From Micromonospora chersina (GTDB lineage: Bacteria > Actinomycetota > Actinomycetes > Mycobacteriales > Micromonosporaceae), in assembly GCF_900091475.1 (NCBI RefSeq), contig NZ_FMIB01000002.1:1922001-1986000 (forward strand): a stretch of 64,000 nt of DNA, in the 5' to 3' direction. The notes below the pieces were generated by a model. That model had not been told where the DNA came from. It saw only the letters and a list, made by a program, of their open reading frames with translations, and did no database searches. This document shows positions 42,950-51,210 of the stretch, in pieces. Made by a program: the position numbers and the translations under genes. Numbering within the stretch: position 1 is the first letter of the stretch; each line of letters begins with the position of its first letter.

Positions 42950-44166
42950 CAGGCGACCACCCGGGTGGGCCGACGGACGGTGGCCACCTCGGCGTACAGC
43001 TCCGCGAGCCGCTCGGCCGTGGTGGACCAGGAGTAGCGGGTGCGGGCCCGCTCCAGGGCCGCGGTGGCGTAGGCGAACCGGCGGATCCGGTCGCCGAGCA
43101 ACCCGCGGATCGCCGCGCCGAGGGCCGCCGGGTCGCGGGCCGGCACCAGGTCGCCGGTCCGGCCGGGCACCACCGTGTCGCGAAGGCCGCCGACGGCCGT
43201 GCCGATCACCGGTACGCCGCACGCCATCGCCTCCAGCGGGGTCAGCCCGAACGGCTCGTACCAGGGTGCGGCGACGAGCACGTCCGCCGACCGGTACCAG
43301 CGCCCCATCTCCTCCCGGGGGACCGCGCCGATCAGCTTCACCCGGTCGGCGATCCCGCAGGACTCGGCGAGCGCCCGCAGCCGCAGCGCGTACGGGTCGG
43401 TCTCCAGCAGCCCGGCGGGCGGGCCGCCGACCACCACGCACTCGGCGTCCGGCACCAGCGCGGTGGCCCGGATGACGTCCTGGAAGCCCTTGCGCTCGAC
43501 CAGCCGGCCGACGGTGAGGATCCGGGGCCGGGCGCCGTCCCGTTCGGCGACCGGTCCGAGCGGCGCGAAGGTGGACAGGTTCACCCCGGACGGGACGACT
43601 GTCATCCGGGACCGGGGCACCCCCATCCGGACCAGCTCGGCGACCTCGTCCTGGCACTGGGCGACCACCCGGTCGACGGAGCGGCCCAGCCGGCGCTCGT
43701 GCGCGACGCGGCCCGGCGGGCTGGTGTCCTGCGCGCCCTGGTGGCGGCGCTTCACGGTGCCCAGGGCGTGGTACGTCTGCACCACCGGCACCCCGGTGCG
43801 CCGCCCGGCGGCGAGCCCGGCCAGCCCGCTCATCCAGAAGTGCGCGTGCACCACCTCGGGCTGCCAGTCGCCGGTGCGCCAGCGGTCGGCCAGCCACTCG
43901 CCGAACGCCGGCATGTACGGCAGCAGGTCGTCCTTGGCCACCGGCTCGGCCGGTCCGGCCGGCACGTGCACCACGTCGTACCCGTCCGGGGCGCGGACCG
44001 TCACGGGCAGGTCCACGGCGTCCAGCCGGGTGTGGACCCGGACGTCGTGGCCGGCGGCCGCGAGCGCGGCGGAGAGCTCCGCGACATGCGTGTTCTGGCC
44101 GCCGGCGTCCTCTCCGCCGAGGACGGCGAGCGGGCTGGCGTGCTCCGAGATCATCGCGATGCGCAT
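42949..44166 (-). CDS. GT4-family glycosyltransferase
   Basis: The 405-residue enzyme begins MRIAMISEHASPLAVLGGEDAGGQNTHV (split), the nucleotide-sugar-binding N-domain typical of MshA/sucrose-synthase-like GT4 proteins. It also has VVHAHFWMSGL, VPSGVNLSTFAP, ILTVGRLVERKGFQD and the EX7E motif EPFGLTPLEAMACG. GT4 enzymes retain configuration. The donor is unknown. Overlaps the next gene upstream by 16 bases and gmhA by one. Part of the heptose operon. Confidence 0.93.
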   Translation of the reverse strand: MRIAMISEHASPLAVLGGEDAGGQNTHVAELSAALAAAGHDVRVHTRLDAVDLPVTVRAPDGYDVVHVPAGPAEPVAKDDLLPYMPAFGEWLADRWRTGDWQPEVVHAHFWMSGLAGLAAGRRTGVPVVQTYHALGTVKRRHQGAQDTSPPGRVAHERRLGRSVDRVVAQCQDEVAELVRMGVPRSRMTVVPSGVNLSTFAPLGPVAERDGARPRILTVGRLVERKGFQDVIRATALVPDAECVVVGGPPAGLLETDPYALRLRALAESCGIADRVKLIGAVPREEMGRWYRSADVLVAAPWYEPFGLTPLEAMACGVPVIGTAVGGLRDTVVPGRTGDLVPARDPAALGAAIRGLLGDRIRRFAYATAALERARTRYSWSTTAERLAELYAEVATVRRPTRVVA

Positions 44167-45125
44167 ACTTCCTCCTCCAGCAGCCGGTCCCAGTCGGCGA
44201 GGAATCGCTCCAGGCCGTAGCGGTTCCGGGCGGCGGTCCGGGCCGCGGCGCCCGCCCGGCGGGCCGCCGCCGGGTCGTCCAGCAGGCCCCGGGCCGCCTC
44301 GACGAGCACGTCGACCCGGGTGGAGAGGGCGCCGGCGGACGGCGGTACGGCCTCCACCGCCTCGGTGGTGGCCAGCGCGACCACCGGCATGCCCATGGTC
44401 ATCGCCTCGACGAGGCTCAGCCCGAGCGAGGTCCACCGGCACAGGTGCAGGTACGCCCGCCGTTTCGCCAGCTCGGCGTGCATGGCGTGCTGCGGCACGT
44501 CGTCGTGGCTGGTGAGCCGGTCCGGGGGCAGGCCCAGGTGCTCGGCGAGCCCGGCCACCTTCATGCCGTAGACGTCGAGCGGCGCGAGGTCGGCGAAGCG
44601 GGCCAGCAGGTCGGTGCCGGTGACCCGCCAGCGGCGGACCGGCTCGTTGATGACGACGGCGAGGCGGTCCAGCTCGCCGGTCCACTCGACGGCCGGGGCG
44701 ACCACGCCGTGCTCGACCACCGCCGTGCGGGTGCCGCCGTTGTCCCAGAACAGCTCGTTGAAGTGGGTGACGTGGGTGAGCAGCAGGTCGTCCCGGTCGG
44801 CCATGGGGTGCCGGTTGTTCGGCACGTCGCCCTTGGGGGTGTTGTGCTCGACGTAGATCGCCGGCAGGTCCCGGCCGACCCGGCGGCCCAGCCACTCGCA
44901 GGCCAGGTCGAACTCCTCGGGTCGCTGGAGCAGCACCACGTCGACGTCGGCCCGGCGCAGCTCCGCCGGGGTCACCTCGACGGCGCTGTCCGGCCACGGG
45001 TAGGTCCGCGCCCGACCCAGCCCGTACGCGCCCCGGTCCGGGGTCACCGGCACCAGGTAGCGGTGCTTGCCGTGCACGAACGACGTGGTCCACGACCCGT
45101 GCACGTGCCACACCAGGACGTTCAT
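44151..45125 (-). CDS. Glycosyltransferase (GT4-like, operon-specific)
   Basis: The 324-residue protein begins MNVLVWHVHGSWTTSFVHGKH, a pattern of small GT4-like glycosyltransferases found next to heptose genes in actinobacteria (my recollection). It has AIYVEHNTPKGDVPNNRHP, VEHGVVAPAVEW and a C-terminal SLGLSLVEAMTMGMPVVAL acidic motif. Four-base overlap with the GmhB-GT9 gene (ATGA). The HVHGSWTTSFVHG segment may mark a distinct subfamily. Donor and acceptor are unknown. Confidence 0.88.
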   Translation of the reverse strand: MNVLVWHVHGSWTTSFVHGKHRYLVPVTPDRGAYGLGRARTYPWPDSAVEVTPAELRRADVDVVLLQRPEEFDLACEWLGRRVGRDLPAIYVEHNTPKGDVPNNRHPMADRDDLLLTHVTHFNELFWDNGGTRTAVVEHGVVAPAVEWTGELDRLAVVINEPVRRWRVTGTDLLARFADLAPLDVYGMKVAGLAEHLGLPPDRLTSHDDVPQHAMHAELAKRRAYLHLCRWTSLGLSLVEAMTMGMPVVALATTEAVEAVPPSAGALSTRVDVLVEAARGLLDDPAAARRAGAAARTAARNRYGLERFLADWDRLLEEEVCASR

Positions 45126-46837
45126 CCGACCACCCCGCCCGGTACGGTGACCAGCGGCTCCGGCGCGTCGGCGGGCACACCGAGCAGCCGCAGCGCCTCC
45201 AGCACCCGGCCCGGCTCGACGGCGGACAGGCAGGGATGGCCGGGGACCGGGCAGCGCACGGCGCGGGTGTCCCGGCAGGCCGCCCCGGCGTCGCCGAGCC
45301 GCACGGTGGGCACCCGGTAGGGCCCCCACTGCCCGAACGGGACGGTCGGGGCGAAGAGGCTGACCACCGGCACGCCGAGCGCCGCGGCCAGGTGCGCCGG
45401 TCCGGTGTTGCCGACCACGAGGGCGCCGGCCCGGGCGACCACCGCCGCCAGCTCGCCGAGGCCGGTACGCCCGCCCAGGTCGAGGCCGCCCGCGGCGGCC
45501 ACCTGCGCGGTCAGCTCCCGCTCGTCGGGCCCGCCCGTGACCACCACCCGGTAGCCGGCCGCGCTGAGCACCCGGACGATGCGGGTGGCCAGCTCGAACG
45601 GACAGGCCCGGGTCTCCACCGAGGAGCCCGGGTGCAGCACCACGTAGCCCGGCTCGCCGGCGGCGGGCGGGGCGGGCGGCAGCCGGTCGGCGCGCAGCCG
45701 CAGCCCCGGCTCGTCCCCGGCGGGCAGGGCGAAGCCGGCCGCCGCGGCCAGCGACAGCGCCCGCTCCGGCTCGGGCACCCCGACGGGGACCCGGTGCCGG
45801 ACGTCCAGCAGGGACCCGGGGTAGTCGTCGCTGATCGCGCTGATCCGCGGGACGCCGGCCATCCGGAGCAGCAGGGCGAGCGGCAGGGCCGACTGGTGGA
45901 AGGAGGTGAAGAGGACCGCCTCGTCCGCGCGGACGGCGGCGAGCCGGTCCACCAGGGCGCGCATCCCGGCCGGGTCGACCGGCGGGGCGGGGGCGTCGAT
46001 CCAGGGCAGCGGCCACTCGATGATCTCGTCGACGCCGGGCAGCAGCTCCGCGGCCGCCCGGCCGCGTGGCCCGCAGAGCAGCGCCACCCGTTCCGCCCCG
46101 GCCGCCACCGCGCGGATGCCGGGGCCGGTGACCAGGACGTCGCCGGCCGCGTCGCTGCGCGCCACCAGCACCGTGCCCCGCGGGGGCGCCGGCTCGGGCG
46201 CGGCCACGAGCCGCATCCGGCCGAGGATGGTGCCGACCGCGTCCGGCAGGTCGGCGGCGACGCTCGGCGCGGCGGCCACCTCGGCCGCCCGGGTGGCCGC
46301 GGTGGGCACCAGGATCCCGGCGGCGCCCGCCGCCGCTGCGGCGGCCATGTCGGCGCCGATGTCACCGACCAGCACGCAGCGGGTAGGTGTGGTCCCGAGC
46401 GCCCGGGCCGCGGCGTGCACCAGCCCGGGGGCCGGCTTGCGGCAGGCGCAGCGGTCCGGCTCGCCGTGCGGGCAGATCTGCCAGCTGTCGAAGGGCCCGA
46501 GCAGCTCCTCCACCCGCGCGTTGACCCGGCGCAGGTCGTCGGCCGTGAAGCAGCCCCGGGCCAGGCCGGACTGGTTGCTCACCACAGCCAGGCGCAGCCC
46601 GGCCGCCCGCAGCCGGTCCAGCGCCTCCCGGGCGCCGGGCAGCGGCCGGACCTTCTCCGGGTCGCCGTTGTAGGGCACGTCCTCGACGAGCGTGCCGTCC
46701 CGGTCGAGCAGCACCGCGTCGTACAGGCCGGACGGGAACCGGTCAGCACCCGGGTCAACCCGGGCTGACCTGCACTGATCCCGCTCGTGGTCCCGTCGCA
46801 CGGGCGGCGGGTTCCCGACCCCCCGAGGAGTAAACAT
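45122..46837 (-). CDS. GmhB-type heptose bisphosphate phosphatase fused to GT9 glycosyltransferase
   Basis: About 571 residues. Residues 1-200 form a HAD-IIIA phosphatase: AVLLDRDGTLVED, VVSNQSGLARG, the zinc loop CPHGEPDRCACRKP and LVGDIGADMAAA. From about 215 a complete GT9 domain follows, with ARSDAAGDVLVTGP, LHPGSSVETRACPFELA and GNTGPAHLAAALGVPVVSLFAP. GmhB removes the 7-phosphate in ADP-heptose synthesis. GT9 transfers heptose. The first 35 residues are poorly conserved and the start is uncertain (TTG 46840, ATG 46837 or GTG 46714). First gene of the operon. Confidence 0.92.
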   Translation of the reverse strand: MFTPRGVGNPPPVRRDHERDQCRSARVDPGADRFPSGLYDAVLLDRDGTLVEDVPYNGDPEKVRPLPGAREALDRLRAAGLRLAVVSNQSGLARGCFTADDLRRVNARVEELLGPFDSWQICPHGEPDRCACRKPAPGLVHAAARALGTTPTRCVLVGDIGADMAAAAAAGAAGILVPTAATRAAEVAAAPSVAADLPDAVGTILGRMRLVAAPEPAPPRGTVLVARSDAAGDVLVTGPGIRAVAAGAERVALLCGPRGRAAAELLPGVDEIIEWPLPWIDAPAPPVDPAGMRALVDRLAAVRADEAVLFTSFHQSALPLALLLRMAGVPRISAISDDYPGSLLDVRHRVPVGVPEPERALSLAAAAGFALPAGDEPGLRLRADRLPPAPPAAGEPGYVVLHPGSSVETRACPFELATRIVRVLSAAGYRVVVTGGPDERELTAQVAAAGGLDLGGRTGLGELAAVVARAGALVVGNTGPAHLAAALGVPVVSLFAPTVPFGQWGPYRVPTVRLGDAGAACRDTRAVRCPVPGHPCLSAVEPGRVLEALRLLGVPADAPEPLVTVPGGVVG

Positions 46838-46885
46838 CAACTTCGGCGGAGCCGCCTCCGCCGCTCCCGCCGGCCCGGTCCGGCG

Positions 46886-46911
46886 TTACCCGCCGCCGGA
46901 GAGAAGCTAAC
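46886..46911 (-). promoter_or_regulatory. SigB-like promoter of the heptose operon
   Basis: On the minus strand GTTA (46911-46908), 16 bases, then GGGTAA (46891-46886). It mirrors a similar site facing the other way (46921-46946). Confidence 0.35.
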
Positions 46912-46920
46912 CCGGCCGCC

Positions 46921-46946
46921 GTTAGCGGTGGTCGGGGCGGGGGTAT
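46921..46946 (+). promoter_or_regulatory. SigB-like promoter of the SRPBCC-SDR operon
   Basis: GTTA (46921-46924), 16 bases, then GGGTAT (46941-46946). The expected start of transcription is within a few bases of the GTG codon at 46956. GTTAGC here and GCTAAC at 46906-46911 form a dyad. Confidence 0.4.
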
Positions 46947-46955
46947 GGGATTGCG

Positions 46956-47402
46956 GTGGCGATTGTGGAGAAAGTGATCGACGCGTCCCCGCAGCAGGTC
47001 TTCGACGTGCTCGCCGACGGGTGGACGTACAGCGACTGGGTGGTGGGCACGGTGCACGTCCGGGACGTCGACGACACCTGGCCCCGGGTGGGCAGCCGGC
47101 TGCACCACAAGGCCGGCCCGTGGCCGTTCTCCCTCCAGGACACCTCCACCGTGCTGGAGTGCGACGCCCCGCACAAGTTCGTGGTGCGGGCCGGGCTGTG
47201 GCCGGCCGGCGAGGCGATCGTGGTGTTCCGCCTGGAGCCCCTCGACGGCGGCCGGACCCGGGTCACCATCGGCGAGGACTTCGCCGCCGGTCCGCTGCGC
47301 TGGGTGCGGAACAAGCTCAACGACCTGGTGCTGCACCAGCGGAACAAGGAGACGTTGCGCCGGCTCGCCGACATCGCCACCCGGCAGAAGGCGGACCGGT
47401 GA
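46956..47402 (+). CDS. SRPBCC-family (START-like) protein
   Basis: The 148-residue small-ligand-binding fold begins at GTG 46956 with VEKVIDASPQQVFDVLADGWTYSDWVVGTVHVRDVD in sequence. A hydrophobic cavity pattern follows (LHHKAGPWPFSLQDTS, VVFRLEPLDGGRTRVTI). SRPBCC proteins bind lipids, polyketides or act as cyclases. Coupled to an SDR by a GTGA overlap, so probably part of one lipid or redox pathway. Near-leaderless transcription is possible. Confidence 0.88.
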   Translation: MAIVEKVIDASPQQVFDVLADGWTYSDWVVGTVHVRDVDDTWPRVGSRLHHKAGPWPFSLQDTSTVLECDAPHKFVVRAGLWPAGEAIVVFRLEPLDGGRTRVTIGEDFAAGPLRWVRNKLNDLVLHQRNKETLRRLADIATRQKADR

Positions 47403-48400
47403 CCCAGCGGGTGGTGATCACCGGGGCGAGCGCGGGCGTCGGGCGCGCGGTGGCCCGGGCGTACGCGGCGCGCGGCGCGCGGCTGGCCCTGCTGGCCCGG
47501 GGCGCCGCCGGGCTGGCCGCCGCCGAGCGGGACTGCCGCCGCCGCGGCGCCGCCGAGGTGCGCACCTACCAGGTGGACGTGGCCGACGCCGGCGCGGTGC
47601 AGCGTGCCGCCGACGACGTGGCGCACCGCTACGGCGGGCTGGATGTCTGGATCAACGACGCCATGGTCTCGGTCTTCGCCCCGGCCTGGGAGATCACCGC
47701 GGCCGAGTTCCGCCGGGTCACCGAGGTCAACTACCTGGGCACCGTGCACGGCACGCTGGCCGCCCTGCGCCACATGCGCGCCCACGGCCGCGGGGCGATC
47801 GTGCAGGTCGGGTCGGCGCTGGCCTACCGGGGCATCCCGTTGCAGTCGGCGTACTGCGCGAGCAAGCACGCCGTGCAGGGCTTCAACGACTCGCTCCGGG
47901 CCGAGCTGCTGCACGACTGCCCGGGGGTGAAGCTGTCGATGGTGCAGCTTCCGGCCGTCAACACCCCGCAGTTCTCCTGGGTCCGCACCCGGCTGCCCCG
48001 GCACCCGCAGCCGGTGCCGCCGATCTTCGCGCCGGAGGTGGCCGCGCGGGCGGTCGTCTGGGCCGCCGACCGCGGACCGCGCGAGCTGAACGTGGGCGGC
48101 CCGACCTGGCGGGCCCGGCTGGGCAACGTCCTGTTCCCCGGCCTGCTCGACCGGAAGCTGGCGCGGGACGGTTACGACAGCCAGCAGACCGACACGCCGA
48201 TCGACCCGGCGACCTGGCGCGACAACCTGGACCGGCCGGGCGACGACGAGCGGGACCGGGGCGCCGAGGGGGTGTTCACCGACCGGGCCCGCCGGCACTC
48301 GGCGGCACTCTGGGTGAGCTCGCACAAGCCGGCCGTGTCCGCGGTGACGCTCGGCGGGCTGCTGCTGGCCGCCGGCGGGCTGGCCCGCAGGCTACGCTGA
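47399..48400 (+). CDS. SDR-family oxidoreductase with C-terminal membrane helix
   Basis: The 333-residue protein from GTG 47399 has VVITGASAGVGRAVA, the aspartate DVADAG, IVQVGSALAYRG and YCASK. A long C-terminal extension ends in a hydrophobic helix (VSAVTLGGLLLAAGGLARR), suggesting membrane attachment. This type resembles SDRs that act on lipids or act in stress operons with SRPBCC proteins. Directly follows the SRPBCC gene (GTGA). No other partner is visible. Confidence 0.9.
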   Translation: MTQRVVITGASAGVGRAVARAYAARGARLALLARGAAGLAAAERDCRRRGAAEVRTYQVDVADAGAVQRAADDVAHRYGGLDVWINDAMVSVFAPAWEITAAEFRRVTEVNYLGTVHGTLAALRHMRAHGRGAIVQVGSALAYRGIPLQSAYCASKHAVQGFNDSLRAELLHDCPGVKLSMVQLPAVNTPQFSWVRTRLPRHPQPVPPIFAPEVAARAVVWAADRGPRELNVGGPTWRARLGNVLFPGLLDRKLARDGYDSQQTDTPIDPATWRDNLDRPGDDERDRGAEGVFTDRARRHSAALWVSSHKPAVSAVTLGGLLLAAGGLARRLR

Positions 48401-48504
48401 CCGCCCGCGGCGGCGTACGGGCCGGAATCCTCCGGCGGGCGTCTGTGCGGACCGCACGGAGAGGACTGGCTACCCTCTCAGGTGAACCTGTCGGCCGACC
48501 GAGG

Positions 48505-49281
48505 ATGTCCGTGATGATCGAACCCGTGCAGTTGCCCTCCCCGTGGCGCGACGCACGCCTGACCGTCGTCGTTCCGACCTACAACGAGGCGGGCAACCTC
48601 CCGACGCTGGTCGAGCGCCTCCTCGCGCTGCCGCTGCCCGGGTTGAAGGTGCTCGTCGCGGACGACAACTCCCCCGACGGCACGGGCGAGGTCGCCGACA
48701 AGCTGGCCATCGAGCACCCGGAGCGGGTGCTGGTGGTGCACCGCCCGGGCAAGGAGGGCCTCGGCCGGGCGTACGTGGACGGCATCGGGCGGGCGCTGGA
48801 CGACGGCGCCGACTACGTCGCGCAGATGGACGCCGACCTGTCGCACCCGCCGGAGGCGCTGCCCGGCATGCTGGGCGCGCTGCTCTCCACCCAGGCCGGC
48901 GTGGTCATCGGCTCGCGCTACGTGCCCGGCGGCGAGCTGGACGAGAACTGGCCGCTCTACCGTCGCGCGCTCAGCGGCTGGGCCAACCTCTACGTGCACA
49001 CCCTGCTGCGGGTGCGGATCCGCGACCTGACCGCCGGGTTCAAGATCTGGCAGGCCGACGCCCTGCGCGACATCGGCCTCCAGCGGGTGCAGTCCAACGG
49101 CTACAGCTTCCAGGTGGAGATGCACTACCTGGCCACCAAGCGGGGCCACACGATCCTGGAGGTGCCGATCCGCTTCGAGGAGCGCCGCGAGGGCATCTCG
49201 AAGATGACGACGGCCACCAAGATCGAGAGCGCGCTCATGCCGTTCAAGCTGCGCACCCGGCACCGCAACCTCGACAGCTGA
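48505..49281 (+). CDS. Polyprenol monophosphomannose synthase (DPM1-like)
   Basis: About 258 residues (ATG 48505, or 48514 which has better SD spacing to GAGG). GT2 motifs: VVVPTYNEAGNLP, VLVADDNSPDGTGEVAD, AQMDADLSHPPEALP and VVIGSRYVPGG. The C-terminal dolichol-recognition part is short, with no membrane anchors, as in mycobacterial Ppm1 D2. It makes polyprenyl-phosphate mannose from GDP-mannose for lipomannan/lipoprotein glycosylation, consistent with PimA elsewhere in the window. Ends in a clear terminator. Confidence 0.94.
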   Translation: MSVMIEPVQLPSPWRDARLTVVVPTYNEAGNLPTLVERLLALPLPGLKVLVADDNSPDGTGEVADKLAIEHPERVLVVHRPGKEGLGRAYVDGIGRALDDGADYVAQMDADLSHPPEALPGMLGALLSTQAGVVIGSRYVPGGELDENWPLYRRALSGWANLYVHTLLRVRIRDLTAGFKIWQADALRDIGLQRVQSNGYSFQVEMHYLATKRGHTILEVPIRFEERREGISKMTTATKIESALMPFKLRTRHRNLDS

Positions 49282-49308
49282 CCCGCCGGCGCCCACCGCA
49301 CGGACACC

Positions 49309-49348
49309 GGCCTCACGCCGCGTCATGACGACGCAGCGTGAGGCCTTT
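49309..49348 (+). terminator. Rho-independent terminator after the PPM synthase
   Basis: GGCCTCACGC and GCGTGAGGCC form a perfect 10-bp stem with an inner GCGTC/GACGC dyad, followed by TTT. Confidence 0.85.
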
Positions 49349-49545
49349 CCGTCGGGCGGCCACCACCCCGCAGCCGCTTTGCTCTGCAGCCATCACCGCA
49401 ACACGCACCTGACCTGGGCGGCGCGAAGCGGCCCGGCCGCCGCGCCCGCGCGAGCCGGACACGGTGCGTGACCGCTGCGCCCGAACCATCGGGCGTCAGC
49501 GGTAGGGCCGGAGGCGAAGGCGCAGCCCCCGCACGCGCCGGACGG
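49349..49545. other. Gene-free convergent gap
   Basis: No ORF or conserved motif seen beyond GC-rich spacer. The only structured element is the terminator just to its left. Confidence 0.4.
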
Positions 49546-51138
49546 TCAGCGGTAGACGGTGCGGTGCGCGGCGCCGATGACGCCCGCGTAGAGGTCGCCG
49601 GTGAGCAGGCGGTCGCGGGCCAGGGCGGCCCGGGCCGCGTTCGCGCCGGGCGCGCCGTGGACGCCGCCGCCGGGGTGCGCCGAGGCGCTGGCCAGGAAGA
49701 GCCGGTCCACCGGGGTGTCCGCACGACCCAGGCCGGGGATCGGCCGCAGGAAGAGCTGCTGGTACGCGGCCGCGGTCCCCCCGCCCAGCGCGCCACCGAC
49801 CAGGCTCGGCTCGGCGTCCTCCAGGTCGGCCGGGCCGGCCACGTGCCGCCCGACGATCAGCGACCGGAAGCCCGGGGCGGCGTCCTCCAGCACCTCCTCC
49901 ATCCGCTCCACGTGCCCGGCGACCTCCTCGGCCCGCCAGTCCCGCCGGAACGGCAGGTGGGTGTAGGACCAGAGCGACTCGGTGCCGGGCGGTGAGTGGC
50001 TCGGGTCAGCCACCGACATCTGCCCCACCAGCAGGAAGGGGTCCCGGGGCAGCTCGCCGCGGGCCAGCGCCCCCGCGTACGCGGTGAGCCCGTCCAGGTC
50101 GGCGCCGAGGTGGACGGTGCCGGCGCCGGCCACCGCCCGGTTCTTCCACGGCACCGGCGCCGACAGCGCCCAGTCCACCTTGAGCGTCGAGCCGTCCCAC
50201 CTGAAGTGCGCGAGATCCTCGACCAGCCGGGGTGGCAGCGCCGCCGCGCCGACCAGGTCGAGGTAGAGCGCCGGGGCGGGGACGTCGGCGAGCACCGCCC
50301 GGCGGGCCCGCCAGTCGGCGCCGCCCGCGGTGCGTACGCCCATGGCGCGGCCCCGGGCGGTGAGCACCCGGTCGACGCGGGCGCCGTACTCGATCCGGCC
50401 GCCCCGCTCGACCAGCCGGGCCACCAGCGCGTCGGTGATCTTCTGCGCGCCGCCGACCGGAACCGGCCAGCCGACCTGCTGGCCGAGCATGGCCAGCAGC
50501 CAGCCGTACACCCCGGAGCCGGCCTCCTCGGGCGACAGGTCGGTGTGCAGGGCGCACCCGGCCAGCAGCGCCGGACCGCCCTCGCCGGCGAAGAGTTCGT
50601 CGCCGAGCTTGCGTACCGGCACCACGAGCCGGCGGGCCAGCCGCAGCGCGCCGGAGACCTTCAGCCGGCGCAGCAGGGTCAGCCCGCCGCGTACCGGCGG
50701 GAACGGGCTGGTGATGGTGCCGAGCATCGGCTCGGCCACCTGGAGCCAGTCCGCGTACGCGTGCCGCCAGCGGTCGCCGTCGCCGGGTGCGAACGCCTCC
50801 AGTGAGGCCGCGGTGACGTCGAGGTCCCGGTTGACCACTGCCGCGCGGCCGTCCGGGAGCAGGTGGGCCAGCACGTCCGGTGAGTGGGTCCAGGACAGCC
50901 CGTGCCGCTCCAGGCCCAGGCCGCGCAGCACCGGCGAGGCGTACCCGAGCGGGTAGAAGGAGCTGTAGAGGTCGCTGAGGTAGCCGGGGGCGGTCACCTC
51001 GGCGGAGCGCACCGCCCCTCCGGGGACCTGGGTGGCCTCCAGCACCAGCACGTCCCAGCCCGCGTCGGCCAGCAGGTTCGCGGCCACCAGCCCGTTGTGC
51101 CCGGCGCCGATGACGACGGCGTCCGCGGTCGAAATCAT
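49546..51138 (-). CDS. FAD-dependent oxidoreductase, phytoene desaturase-like
   Basis: The 530-residue flavoprotein starts ADAVVIGAGHNGLVAANLLADAG, a dinucleotide-binding fold. It continues with VLVLEATQVPGGAVRS and ends with LASASAHPGGGVHGAPGANAARAAL, the CrtI/PYROXD2-like C-terminus. Substrate unknown. No carotenoid genes are near. It is divergent from the aldehyde dehydrogenase, and both have SigB-like promoters in the 72-base gap. Confidence 0.92.
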   Translation of the reverse strand: MISTADAVVIGAGHNGLVAANLLADAGWDVLVLEATQVPGGAVRSAEVTAPGYLSDLYSSFYPLGYASPVLRGLGLERHGLSWTHSPDVLAHLLPDGRAAVVNRDLDVTAASLEAFAPGDGDRWRHAYADWLQVAEPMLGTITSPFPPVRGGLTLLRRLKVSGALRLARRLVVPVRKLGDELFAGEGGPALLAGCALHTDLSPEEAGSGVYGWLLAMLGQQVGWPVPVGGAQKITDALVARLVERGGRIEYGARVDRVLTARGRAMGVRTAGGADWRARRAVLADVPAPALYLDLVGAAALPPRLVEDLAHFRWDGSTLKVDWALSAPVPWKNRAVAGAGTVHLGADLDGLTAYAGALARGELPRDPFLLVGQMSVADPSHSPPGTESLWSYTHLPFRRDWRAEEVAGHVERMEEVLEDAAPGFRSLIVGRHVAGPADLEDAEPSLVGGALGGGTAAAYQQLFLRPIPGLGRADTPVDRLFLASASAHPGGGVHGAPGANAARAALARDRLLTGDLYAGVIGAAHRTVYR

Positions 51139-51147
51139 CCGATCCGC

Positions 51148-51173
51148 CTACCCGGCCGGTTACCGGGCGAAAC
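51148..51173 (-). promoter_or_regulatory. SigB-like promoter of the FAD oxidoreductase gene
   Basis: On the minus strand GTTT (51173-51170), 16 bases, then GGGTAG (51153-51148). The start codon (51138) lies about ten bases downstream of the -10. Confidence 0.55.
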
Positions 51174-51175
51174 GC

Positions 51176-51200
51176 GTTTGCCTCGCCGGGGTCGGGGCAT
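51176..51200 (+). promoter_or_regulatory. SigB-like promoter of the aldehyde dehydrogenase gene
   Basis: GTTT (51176-51179), 15 bases, GGGCAT (51195-51200). The ATG at 51211 is about ten bases past the -10. Confidence 0.55.
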
Positions 51201-51210
51201 CCACTGCCGC

